From positions 1 through 64,000 of the forward strand of contig CAVYTF010000003.1 of assembly GCA_963771435.1 (NCBI GenBank): DNA of 64,000 nt, in the 5' to 3' direction. A program made the translations under genes and the position numbers. The stretch's first letter is position 1, and each line of letters begins with the position of its first letter. The notes beneath the pieces were generated by a model, which saw only the letters and a program-made list of their open reading frames with translations, was not told the DNA's origin and made no database searches. This DNA comes from CAVYTF01 sp963771435 (GTDB lineage Bacteria > Bacteroidota > Bacteroidia > Chitinophagales > Chitinophagaceae). Shown here one piece after another: positions 1 to 8,800 of this stretch.

Positions 1-94
1 AAACTTTCTATAATATAAAGATATTTGGATGAATACTTTTCCAAATTATTTTCCAAATTATAATACTATCCGACTGATATATATTGCAAAGGGA

Positions 95-171
95 AATAGG
101 TCTCCCTCAGTCAGCCATCGTAAAAAAGATACGCCAAACCAGTGCAGCTAAACCAATTGGTTTTTATTGTA
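95..171. repeat. ~75 bp direct repeat, copy A, upstream of the first RHS cassette
   Basis: This segment (AATAGGTCT... to ...CAATTGGTTTTTA) recurs in the same orientation at about 2065-2140, close to 90% identical by eye. The two copies bracket the toxin/immunity cassette at 387-1845. The 3' end forms a short stem (AACCA/TGGTT) followed by T residues, so each copy may be the terminator region of an RHS cassette, with copy A ending a cassette lying to the left of the window. Confidence 0.6.
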
Positions 172-205
172 CGTTACATTAAACACACTAATTTTAAACA
201 GGAAC

Positions 206-261
206 GTGAAAACACTCTTTTTGCTAGCGTGAAAACACGGTAGTAAAAAGAGTGTTTTCAC
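206..261. repeat. Perfect 17-bp inverted repeat with 22-base loop
   Basis: GTGAAAACACTCTTTTT at 206-222 is exactly complementary to 245-261. The loop contains a third GTGAAAACAC at 229-238. The hairpin lies in the leader between the direct repeat and the orphan RHS tip. It could be an attenuator, a terminator or a remnant of a small mobile element. The rest of 1-386 shows no gene. Confidence 0.6.
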
Positions 262-386
262 CCTTTTTATTTGGGATTACCTAATTTAATTTTCAGTTCG
301 CAGTTCTGAAATTTTAGTGCAATTTGAAGTATATTTACACGGTAATTAATTTAGAAATAGTTCTTTGAAAATACTATACCTTTGGT

Positions 387-1385
387 ATGCTGGAACCGGG
401 GAGGAAATATAATTCGGCTTCTGCTTATCGATATGGCTTTAACGGACAGGAAAAATCGCAAGAAATAGACACATTTGCTAATCTTACTACAGCAAAGTTT
501 TGGGAGTATGATACAAGGACAGGATTGCGCTGGAACATTGATCCTATAGGAAATCCCTATACAAGTCCATATGCTGCTTTTAATAGAAACCCTATTTTGC
601 ATAATGATGCTTTGGGCGACGAAGTTTCTTCAACACATACTGATGAAAAAGGAAACGTTGTCGCAATTAAAAATGACGGAGATTTAGGTGTTTATAAGCA
701 TAAAGGTGATATGGCTCAAGCATTGCAAGAAATCAATAAGCTTTATAATTACGCAGATAATACTTCAGCATATAATGTAGATAATAATATTGCTGCCGGA
801 GGTCAAAAAGTGGGTGAAACACTAACGCCTTATGGTTTTGCCGCAGATTTTAATATTAATTACTCCTTGAATGCAAAAGGGAGTGATATAAAGCCTGCTG
901 TAGGCGCAAAGATTGATTTTGGTTCACAATGGGCTTCTGATAGGGCTAATGATATTATTAGTTATCATAATCCTACATGGATGGAATATGGAATAAAAGC
1001 AAGGGGTGGCGGTGAATGGGATATAAAAACAAAAGCACCAGGATTGACGCAAGGAGCCAAAGCCTTTTATGGATCTTTGCTATTCGGAAAATATGCTTCA
1101 GCAAGAGATGCTGGTAACTTTATAGCAGGTGCAGTGCAAGAAGAATCGGTTATGCCTAATGGCTTTTTTGAATATGGTTACGGTACTTATAACCTCTCTA
1201 ATAATAGTGCCCCTATTTCTTTACTGCGTGTTGAACGGGATTTCATTTTATTGGCGATTCCCCCTTTATTGCCAATGGGACTACAGTCTGTAAAAAATGC
1301 GATGAATGGTGAAGTCCCGCAAAGTCAGACTGGTATAGATGCAGGCAAAGCATACATTAAAAATTTACAAGATGGCAACCCATAA
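387..1385 (+). CDS. Orphan RHS repeat-associated core tip with C-terminal toxin domain (Ntox44-like)
   Basis: A 332-residue polymorphic-toxin tip. Residues ~1-75 are the conserved RHS-associated core (MLEPGRKY, YRYGFNGQEK, WEYDTRTGLRWNIDP, NPILHNDALGDE), the segment that normally links an RHS shell to its toxin. Residues ~100-332 are variable. They include GGGEWDIK followed by ARDAGNFIAG, a pattern resembling the Ntox44 family; that assignment is tentative. There is no RHS shell. Upstream DNA still reads YYTFG before the ATG, matching the YYPFGM motif of complete RHS proteins, but is cut by an in-frame TGA four codons before YYTFG ends. The gene is therefore a displaced tip cassette that is either silent, waiting for recombination into a full rhs gene, or expressed on its own. 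The gene that follows overlaps its end and is the likely immunity gene. Confidence 0.75.
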   Translation: MLEPGRKYNSASAYRYGFNGQEKSQEIDTFANLTTAKFWEYDTRTGLRWNIDPIGNPYTSPYAAFNRNPILHNDALGDEVSSTHTDEKGNVVAIKNDGDLGVYKHKGDMAQALQEINKLYNYADNTSAYNVDNNIAAGGQKVGETLTPYGFAADFNINYSLNAKGSDIKPAVGAKIDFGSQWASDRANDIISYHNPTWMEYGIKARGGGEWDIKTKAPGLTQGAKAFYGSLLFGKYASARDAGNFIAGAVQEESVMPNGFFEYGYGTYNLSNNSAPISLLRVERDFILLAIPPLLPMGLQSVKNAMNGEVPQSQTGIDAGKAYIKNLQDGNP

Positions 1386-1845
1386 AAAATTAATACTAAT
1401 CAAAAAGGCCGCAATATTTACTTTATTATTTATGATTTTATCTTGTTCTGAACAGCAATATATTTATTATACATATAAGGGCGTTACAATTACTAGGATA
1501 AACAATCCTGGTGAAAGCTATTTTTATTATGGTTATTATACAAACTCTAATAAATTACCCAGTTCATTTATCAAAGCATCTTATTCGGGACGCGATGGGA
1601 TGATGGATGGATTTCTTATTTTCTATAAAAACAAACAAGTTGGTTTAGAGGGGGATGGATTTAATAAAATAGGAAAAGACTCACTTCTTTTTTTAAAACA
1701 ATTCCCTGATTTTATTTCTAATAGTGCTTGGTATGATAGTGTTGTTATACACGATTGGGATAGTATGGTAGAGGTTACTAATTTAATTAAGCCTGAAAAA
1801 GAAAATAATGCAAAACAACATTCGAAAGTAAAGGCAAATTATTAA
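1372..1845 (+). CDS. Putative lipoprotein immunity protein for the preceding RHS toxin
   Basis: I place the start at 1372 (MATHKKLILIKK) rather than the in-frame ATG at 1339, because it gives a clean lipoprotein signal: Lys-rich n-region, hydrophobic stretch and lipobox ILSC. It overlaps the toxin stop by 14 bases, implying translational coupling. The mature ~130 residues are rich in Tyr and Phe and match no family I recognise. Position directly behind an RHS tip is the usual place of an immunity gene. A membrane-anchored, periplasm-facing immunity protein would suggest that the cognate toxin acts in the envelope; that is inference. The gene has no partner downstream other than direct repeat copy B. 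Confidence 0.55.
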   Translation: MATHKKLILIKKAAIFTLLFMILSCSEQQYIYYTYKGVTITRINNPGESYFYYGYYTNSNKLPSSFIKASYSGRDGMMDGFLIFYKNKQVGLEGDGFNKIGKDSLLFLKQFPDFISNSAWYDSVVIHDWDSMVEVTNLIKPEKENNAKQHSKVKANY

Positions 1846-2064
1846 TTACTTGTAAAATGACGGAATGCAAACCCCTTGAGTAAATATCGTATTCTATCAT
1901 TATTAAAAATGATAGGTTAACCATAGTCTATATTCTAAATTGGATTATTTCCAAATGCAGTTAAGGGCTTTCGCAAGTTTTAAAAAGAAATCAATATTCC
2001 ATCTTTTCCAATTCTCCAATTCTATTGCTTTATATTAATACAGAATTCTTTTTAAAAAGCAGGT

Positions 2065-2140
2065 TAATAGGTCTCTTTCAGTCAGCCAATCGTTAAAAAA
2101 GATATGCCAAACCAGTGCAGCCAAACGCATTGGTTTTTTT
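2065..2140. repeat. ~75 bp direct repeat, copy B, downstream of the first RHS cassette
   Basis: Second copy of the element at 95-171, same orientation, ending in a weak stem (CCAA/TTGG) and a run of seven T residues. It could terminate transcription of the cassette. A weaker related segment (CAGCCATTCTTAAAAAGGAT on the - strand near 3045-3065) lies just after the second cassette's immunity gene. No gene is seen in 1846-2192 apart from this element. Confidence 0.6.
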
Positions 2141-2192
2141 ATTAAACTTTTAAAGTATGCGTCTTCGTGTAATTGCAATCGAATTCGGTATT

Positions 2193-2657
2193 TCACTCGA
2201 AGAGTCTCGGTAAGTTTGTCGGTTGAGTATTTTTGATTCTCACATTTTTTGATATTATTTTCAATAAGACAGTAAACAATTTAGCTGTAGCAAGAGCATC
2301 GCCTAAAGCAGTATGTCTACCTTCAACACGTATTCCAAACAAGGGAAAAGCATCGTTCGATGATAAGGTCTTTTGTTTGATTTTTCCTCCTAAATATAAA
2401 TAATAAAGTATCGTTGCAGTATCTATGTATCTATGAGAAAATCTTGTATGAAAAGAAAAATTGTTTGTTGATAAAAAATATCTAAAAAAATTTACATCGA
2501 AATTAATATTATGTCCTCCTAAGTTGATTTTTTCTTCGCTTTGAAAATTAAGGTCAAGGAACTCATTCATTTGCGCTACTGCGACTTGAGGGTATAAGGT
2601 CTCTATAAGGGTTGGAGAATGATAATTGAAAATGCGAAAAAGGAGAATTGTTAGCAA
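2193..2657 (-). pseudogene. N-terminally truncated DnaQ-like 3'-5' exonuclease
   Basis: The 154-residue frame contains the Exo II motif (GGHNINFDVNFF) and the Exo III motif (HTALGDALATAKLF) of DEDDh exonucleases such as DnaQ epsilon and RNase T. The Exo I motif (DxETTG), expected 50-60 residues before GHN, is absent. The frame opens with a weak TTG start only two codons after a stop, and the preceding 65 bases reach the end of another gene remnant. Without the Exo I aspartate and glutamate it should not bind the catalytic metals. It is most likely a decayed fragment stranded between the two RHS cassettes. A shortened inactive protein cannot be excluded. Confidence 0.65.
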
Positions 2658-2721
2658 TTTAGTTTAAAGTTTGTTGGCGACAAAATATATTTGCCTTATT
2701 AATTTTTTAACTAAACTTAGC

Positions 2722-2999
2722 TTATTTATGATTGCTGCTGTCTTTTACAAAACCATACGGGTTTGTATTTTGGCCTGTGTTGCCTGGCGGCGGCATAAAG
2801 CGCGCCATGCGCAAGTTATAAAGCCTAACGCCATATTGGCTCATTAGGCTATCTGCCTTACTGGGCACAGGCTGCTGCTTTGCCTGTGTGGTTTAGACTT
2901 TGACTTTTTGTTGCCGTTGTCTGCATTAGCAGGTTCTGCTATCACTATTAAGAGTATAGCTGCTGTGAGTGCTGTGAAGAGGAGTTTGTACATATACAT
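2722..2999 (-). pseudogene. Small secreted protein with RHS-core-like tail, frameshifted
   Basis: Starting at 2999 the frame MYMYKLLFTALTAAILLIVI reads a signal peptide followed by a Lys-rich stretch (NGNKKSKSKP), then stops at 2844. From about 2890 a second frame continues to the TAA at 2722 with QPVPSKADSLMSQYGVRLYN, LRMARFMPPPGNTGQNTNPYG and FVKDSSNHK. Joining the frames near 2890 gives an ~91-residue secreted peptide. The tail YGVRLYNLRMARF resembles the YGARxxDxRxGRF motif of RHS cores, which may be chance or may mark an eroded RHS fragment. It lies downstream of, and on the same strand as, the second RHS cassette. Confidence 0.4.
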
Positions 3000-3115
3000 T
3001 TTGATTTAAATTGTTTATAGTCGCTGTTACTATTTTACCTATCCTTTTTAAGAATGGCTGGGGAGCCCCATTTTTTCCTAGTTTAAGTATATGAAGAGAT
3101 TTTGTCATCAAATGG

Positions 3116-3661
3116 TCAATAAAATATACCTTTTTCAGAATCCCACATTACCTTATCACCTTTTTTGAACCGTGGGTCATCTTCAGATAAAATAACTTTA
3201 TTGTACTCAACATCAAAATTCTTTTTTCCACCATAATGATCTTCAATGCGTTTTATTATCCCTGATGCATCCCATATTAAACTTGGCTCTAATCCAATAC
3301 AATCTTCTGGAGTAGCTTCGATTTCTTTACTGTTGATGTAATAAATTGTACAATTATAATTAATCATATCTTGGTTAAAATGAGGCGGTATTTTATTTAC
3401 ATCATCGTGAGACAATTCTTTAAATCCTGTTATTTCAAAAATACCTTTCTTAATTATGTGATCAAATATCATCGAATAAATTATAATTGGATACTCTATT
3501 ATTTTATCTATTGTTGGTATTGTATCACTTTGTTTAATTACAAGATCATAGATACCTATATGACCACCTGGCAGAAGCCTTCCAAAAGCTAATCTATTAT
3601 CTGATAATTCGATTTTAACTATTGCTCCTTCTTTTATTTTTTGCCTTTTCTTCTTTTCCAT
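3116..3661 (-). CDS. Immunity protein, Imm26-like
   Basis: A 181-residue soluble protein with no signal peptide. Its N-terminus (KIKEGAIVKIELSDNRLAFG, then RLLPGGHIGIYDLV) matches the beta-rich opening of the Imm26 immunity family, which begins with a KxGDxFxIPL...YGxGR-type segment. The family call is from pattern memory. It starts two bases after the TAA of the upstream RHS toxin (TAATTATG), so the pair is almost certainly translationally coupled. A cytosolic immunity protein fits a cytosolic nuclease as its target. Confidence 0.65.
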   Translation of the reverse strand: MEKKKRQKIKEGAIVKIELSDNRLAFGRLLPGGHIGIYDLVIKQSDTIPTIDKIIEYPIIIYSMIFDHIIKKGIFEITGFKELSHDDVNKIPPHFNQDMINYNCTIYYINSKEIEATPEDCIGLEPSLIWDASGIIKRIEDHYGGKKNFDVEYNKVILSEDDPRFKKGDKVMWDSEKGIFY

Positions 3662-3663
3662 AA

Positions 3664-4704
3664 TTAGGGTGTTGTTTTTTTATCAGCAGGATTATTATTG
3701 GGTAGCTTTCCCCATTTACTCGTTGCCATCATATCATACAAATATCGCAAAGGATTTATTCGACTTACACCTCTATTTGGATTACCAGATCTACCACCTT
3801 CGCTTCTTGCTCCACCATGCCTATCAATAAGTTGCTGCTCCCTGCCTCGTATAGCAAGATAATTTGTAGAGTACTTATCAACTCTTGCTGCTCCATAGTC
3901 CTTTATATGATGATTCATATCCCTATGCTCTACTGCTGCATCTGCGTCACTTCGGGTAGGTTCATTTCCTGTATAAGTTCCCTGAGTCCTTCCTGAATAA
4001 ACACTTACTGAACCATCTGTATTCGTTACCGATTTCGTGTAAGTAATATAAAATATTTTTGGAGTTTCTGTATTGTTATTTGCTGGTGTATTGGAAGGAG
4101 ATTTTATTGTATTTAGTGAAAACGTTGTCGCTACTACAGGAGTTACTTTGTCATTGTTTATATTTCTTAAAATATATGTATATTCCTGATTCGCTTGATC
4201 TATTTCTTTATCCATCTGTCTTTCTTCCTGAGATCTGAAATCAATGGATGGTGGTGGTGGTTGCGGCCCAAAGACGCTGGGCGTCGGTATATATGATGCA
4301 TCTCCATCTGGGGTTATTATTTCTGTGCCCCCTGGCATTGGTATTGCATCTCCACCAGGTGGGGCAGGTGCAACTGGTGCAAGATAGAGACGGCCATTTG
4401 GATCAACATAACTATTGCTCAGTTCTGGTTCTGTAGATGTAGGAGCTGGTTCTACATCTTCTAATCCATCAAGATCAATCTTTGCTACTGGTTCGTCGCC
4501 TGCGTATTGATAAGAAGAGTAATATGGAAACTTACTTATTAAAGGATCAACGCTAAAAAATCGCCCTATCCTTGCATCTAGTATCCTTGCGCCATAGTTA
4601 TAATCAATCCCTACTCCACCACCGAGCAAACTATCCTGTTCCTTGCCATTATACCCAAACCTATAGGCAGATGCAGTGCTGTATTTCCTCCCTGGTTCCA
4701 GCAT
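3664..4704 (-). CDS. Orphan RHS core tip with putative GIY-YIG-type nuclease toxin
   Basis: 346 residues. Residues 1-75 are a canonical RHS-associated core (MLEPGRKY, YNYGARILDARIGRFFSVDP, SYQYAGDEPVAKIDLDGLE). A Pro-rich linker follows (~80-165). The last ~130 residues carry YITYTKS..VYSGRTQG, then RDMNHH, then IRGREQQLIDRHGG. This is the Tyr-Tyr/Arg/Glu order expected of GIY-YIG (URI-type) nuclease toxins; the function is inferred from that motif order. Upstream DNA reads KEFKLFNYYPFG in frame into the ATG, then hits a TGA, so the RHS shell has been lost exactly as in the 387-1385 gene, with which it shares its first ~25 codons. The immunity gene follows two bases downstream. Confidence 0.75.
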   Translation of the reverse strand: MLEPGRKYSTASAYRFGYNGKEQDSLLGGGVGIDYNYGARILDARIGRFFSVDPLISKFPYYSSYQYAGDEPVAKIDLDGLEDVEPAPTSTEPELSNSYVDPNGRLYLAPVAPAPPGGDAIPMPGGTEIITPDGDASYIPTPSVFGPQPPPPSIDFRSQEERQMDKEIDQANQEYTYILRNINNDKVTPVVATTFSLNTIKSPSNTPANNNTETPKIFYITYTKSVTNTDGSVSVYSGRTQGTYTGNEPTRSDADAAVEHRDMNHHIKDYGAARVDKYSTNYLAIRGREQQLIDRHGGARSEGGRSGNPNRGVSRINPLRYLYDMMATSKWGKLPNNNPADKKTTP

Positions 4705-4837
4705 ACCGAAGGGATAGTAATTGAAAAGTTTGAATTCCTTTCCTGTCTTATTTCTTCAAAGAACTTGTAGCTTCGAAATTAATCCTATTCTGGCTAAAAA
4801 AGACATCTTATGAGTTTCAAAATTTGTATATTGTATT

Positions 4838-4915
4838 ATGAAGTGGCAAGAGCACATTGTTTCAGATGGTCAAGGCTTGCCTGGCAAACCTACTATTAAG
4901 GGAACCAGAGTATGA
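4838..4915 (+). pseudogene. DUF433 antitoxin fragment
   Basis: The reading MKWQEHIVSDGQGLPGKPTI followed by KGTRV and a TGA matches the first 25 residues of the intact DUF433 protein at 5184. About 20 bases before the ATG are also nearly identical in both copies. This is a truncated duplicate, so the locus has undergone a tandem duplication and partial deletion. Confidence 0.65.
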
Positions 4916-4954
4916 AGCCTTCGTTGTTCAAAGAAAAAACAGTAAATTTGAGTT

Positions 4955-5119
4955 ATGAAAAATATATTAGAATTAAACGAAAAGAAAGTGCCAGTAGTGC
5001 GTATTGATAAGTCTTTAAATAAATACTCCAAGGTTGTGCTTTTTCCAGAAAAGGTAGAAAAGGCTAAACAAGCTATTGAAAGAACCGGACTTCCTGATCT
5101 GACAAAACATAGCCGATAA
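4955..5119 (+). CDS. Small hypothetical protein (54 aa)
   Basis: The frame runs MKNILELNEKKVPVVRID to ERTGLPDLTKHSR. It is hydrophilic, Lys-rich and amphipathic, with no signal peptide or membrane segment. Codon use looks coding. It sits between a truncated and an intact DUF433 gene, so a role as a small antitoxin-like or toxin-associated protein is possible, but no family is recognised. Confidence 0.4.
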   Translation: MKNILELNEKKVPVVRIDKSLNKYSKVVLFPEKVEKAKQAIERTGLPDLTKHSR

Positions 5120-5183
5120 CATTGGGGAAACCGCCGAGAGCATCAACAACGGCAAGAAAGTTCAAAAATTTGTATATTGTATT

Positions 5184-5423
5184 ATGAATTGGGAAGCGCA
5201 TATTGTTTCTGATAAAGAGGTTGTGCTTGGTAAACCAACAATAAAAGGCACACGCATATCTGTAGAGCATGTTGTTGGCTTGCTTGCGCAGGGATGGAGC
5301 GAAGCTCAAATCTTAGAAAATTATCCACGGCTTACAAAAGAATCAATACAGGCAGTGTTTGCTTATATACAGGAATGTATGCATGACGGCCTCTTATTTT
5401 CTCCGGTGAAGAAGTCAGCTTAA
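5184..5423 (+). CDS. DUF433 domain protein, VapB-type antitoxin
   Basis: 79 residues with the family signature: an N-terminal strand (HIVSDKEVVLGKPTIKGTRI), then a helix-turn-helix-like region (VEHVVGLLAQGWSEAQILEN, YPRLTKESIQAVFAY). DUF433 proteins are usually the DNA-binding antitoxin partner of DUF5615 PIN-like proteins and repress their own operon. The expected partner begins six bases downstream but is truncated (5429-5524), so this antitoxin is now probably an orphan. Length is normal for the family. Confidence 0.8.
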   Translation: MNWEAHIVSDKEVVLGKPTIKGTRISVEHVVGLLAQGWSEAQILENYPRLTKESIQAVFAYIQECMHDGLLFSPVKKSA

Positions 5424-5428
5424 GTTTT

Positions 5429-5524
5429 ATGAAGCTGCTGGCTAACGAAAACTTTCCTTGCAAAAGCATTTATTATTTAAAAGAGTTTACGACAAAGAAA
5501 GTATTAGTAGCACTCTTCAATTGA
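5429..5524 (+). pseudogene. Truncated DUF5615 (PIN-like) toxin
   Basis: MKLLANENFP followed by a KSIYYLKEF helix is the conserved N-terminus of DUF5615/Mut7-C-type proteins, whose first acidic residue lies in this D/NENFP segment. The frame stops after 31 residues where the family has about 110. The start is six bases after the DUF433 stop, the usual operon arrangement. The nuclease core is missing, so toxin activity is lost. Confidence 0.6.
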
Positions 5525-5822
5525 ATGGGAGGCGGGAAGGGATATAACAATGGTAAAAGTATTGGCGAAGTATAATTATGGAAAAACGAGTTGCAATAAT
5601 CAACGCAATGACCTTCCTATAAAAAAGACTTTGCTAAGAGAGACCGCGAAAAAGAAAAAGACCCAAAGTTGAGAGCAAAGCGTTGTCAGTTATCCGCATA
5701 AATGGCTTAACTGTTGCTAATAAACACTGTACCTACAGCTAAAATTTGTAACATTGCCTGATGACTAAAATAGATCAACCCAGAAAAGATAAATTTATCC
5801 TTTATCCCTAAGCGATATTTAT
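5525..5822. other. Intergenic region with coding debris
   Basis: No intact gene. A short frame ending near 5702 reads KDFAKRDREKEKDPKLRAKR and stops, probably the tail of an unidentified deleted gene. The last ~100 bases form the leader of the PAS kinase gene. Confidence 0.4.
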
Positions 5823-8800
5823 ATGAGCAATAAAAATACTGACCATTACTTTCTACAGGGTGGAGGTGAAATGGGTGTACTGATGAGGGCAAAAGATTGG
5901 AGTAAAACTTCTTTAGGTGACCCCGGAGGGTGGCCACAAAGCCTGCAGACAATGGTTGCTGTGATGCTGGATAATCCTTTTGGTATGTATATAGCCTGGG
6001 GCAATGAATATATACAGCTATACAATGATGCTTATCGCCCTATTCTTGGTACTACCAAACATCCCCAGGCTTTGGGTATCGGCACCAGGGAAACATTTGC
6101 GGAGAATATGGCACATAATAGAATCTATGTTTGATGGGGTAATGCAAGGAAAAGCGGTAGGAGTTTCTGATTTTATGTTCCGTTTAAACAGGTATGGATA
6201 TGAGGAAGAATACTATTTTGATTTTTCTTACAGCCCAATAAGAATAGAAAATGGAGAAGTTGGCGGGATATTGGTTACCGTTATAGAGACCACAGAAAAA
6301 AAGAGGGCAACAGAGGCATTGAAAGAAAGCAATGCGCGCTTTATTAATAATATCATGCAGGCCCCTGTCGCCATGTGCATTTTCAGGGGGAACAATTATA
6401 TAGTTGAAATTGCCAATGAACAAATGCTTGCCTTATGGGGTAAGCAGGGGGCCGAAGTTATAAATAAACCCATTTTTGAAGGATTGCCTGAAGCAAAGAA
6501 CCAGGGCCTGGAGGCATTGCTGGAGCATGTGTACACTACCGGTGAAAAATTTGTGGCAAATGAAAGGCTTGTTGACCTGCCGCGCAATGGAAAAGTGGAA
6601 GCTACTTATATCAACTTTGTTTACGAAGCACTTAAAGAAGCCGACGGAACGATCTCGGGTATTGTAGCAATAGCAATAGAAGTAACACCACAGGTGATAT
6701 CCCGCTCCAAGGTTGAGGAAAGTGAACATAAAGTTCGTGCAATAGTTGAAAATGCCCCTTTCCCCATTGCAGTTTATGTTGGAAAAGAAATGGTAGTGGA
6801 ATTGGCTAATCAATCCATCATTGATATATGGGGAAAAGGGAATGATGTTCTTGGAAGATATTTTAGAGAAGTGCTGCCAGAGTTGAATGATCAACAGGTG
6901 TTTGAGCAAATACAAAAAGTTCTTGCTACGGGAGAATCTTTTCATACTAAAAACACACCACTTGACCTTATAGTTGATGGCAAGTTAGATACTTATTATT
7001 TCAACTACAGTTTTACGCCACTGTATGATACTGCAGGGAATATATATGGTGTGATGAACACAGGGGTAGATCTGACGGACCTGAACATAGCAAAGAAAAA
7101 AATAGAAGAGAATGAGCAGAACATACGGAGTATGGTATTGCAGTCGCCAATAGGCATTTGTGTTATTGATGCTGATACATTGATCATTGAAATTGTAAAC
7201 GATAGTTTTATAGAAATAGCCGGCAAAGCTTATGAGGAAATTGCAGGCAAGCATTATTGGGATGCTTTTGCGGAAGCAAGACCTTATTATGAAAACGCTT
7301 TAAAAAAGGTTATTAAAGAAGGTGAATCTTTTTTTGCAAATGAAGTAGAAATGATGTTGATACGTCATGGTAAAGAAGAAACTATCTATGTAACATTTGT
7401 TTATGCACCTTTAAAAAACATAGAAGGTACGGTTGCTAAAGTAGCTATTTGGGTGCTGGACAACACACCCCAAGTGATCACCAGGCGAAAAATTGAGGAA
7501 GCTGATAAACGATTCCGCAACACTGTGAATCAGGCTCCTGTTGGAATGGCCATTTTGCGCGGCCAGCAATATATTGTGGAAATGGCAAATGAAGCTTACC
7601 TGCAATTGGTGGATAGAAAAGAAGAGATACTTGTTGGTAAGGCTTTATTTGATGTGTTGCCCGAAGTGGAAGAAACGGTACATTCTTTATTGGATAGTGT
7701 GTTAAACACTGGGGTACCTTATCATGGAAATGAAGTTGCCATACCTGTTAACCGTTTCGGAAAGCTGGAAGTATCATACTTTGATTTTTTGTATCATCCC
7801 CTGAAAGAAGAGGATGGGGAAATTTCGGGTGTGATCGTAACCGTTACCGAGGTAAGCGAGAAAGTAGCAGCAAGGAAAAAAATAGAAGAAGCCGAAGAAA
7901 AAACCAGGCTAGCCATTAATTCCGCTGAATTAGGGGTGTATGAAATAATGTATTCTACCGATGAAATGATCACCGATCCGAGGTTTAAGGAAATATGGGG
8001 AGTTGATCAATCAGTTACAAGAAATGAATATGCAGCTGTTATTCATCCCGATGATATGCTTGAACGCAAACTGGCTCATGAAAATGCAACAAGATCGGGT
8101 CATTTGGATTACCGTGCAAGAGTTATTTGGAAAGATGAAACCATACATTGGGTAAGGGTAACAGGAAAAGTTATTTACAATTCAAATGAAAAGCCTCTGA
8201 AATTAATAGGCATTATACAGGATATAACCGATACTGTAAATGCCAGAGAAAAGATAGAGGAAAGTAAACAGAAACTGGATATAGTAATTGATGCCAGTGA
8301 ATTGGGCACTTATGAGTTAAATTTACTGACGGATGAAGTTATCTACTCTGATAAATACCTGGAGATCTTCGGTTTCACTAAAGGAACTATCGCTGATCAT
8401 AATGAAATAATAAACAGGTTACATCCTGATGAAATGCAAATGAGAAATAAGGCATTTAAAGATTCGTTGGTTTCAGGAACTTTGTTTTACCAGGCTAAAG
8501 TAGTATGGAATGATAAGTCTATACATTGGATAGATGTGAAAGGGAAAGTATTTTATAATGAAGAAAAAAAACCTGCAAAATTAATAGGCACCGTTGGGGA
8601 TATAACAGAAGAAAAATTTCAGCAGCAGGAATTAAGAGCAAGTGAAACAAGATTTCGTTCGCTGGCGGAAAGTCTTCCCCAATTAATTTGGGAAACAGAT
8701 GAAAAAGGGAATAACCTTTATGCCTCTGGCAGATGGGAAGAATATACCGGAGTAACACCTGCAGGCGAAGCAGAATGGAGAATGAGTGGTTCACCCCGAT

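Noticed and set aside
2926..3111. 61-residue frame on the - strand after the Imm26-like gene
   Set aside because: It overlaps the better signal-peptide frame starting at 2999 and has no protein-like features.
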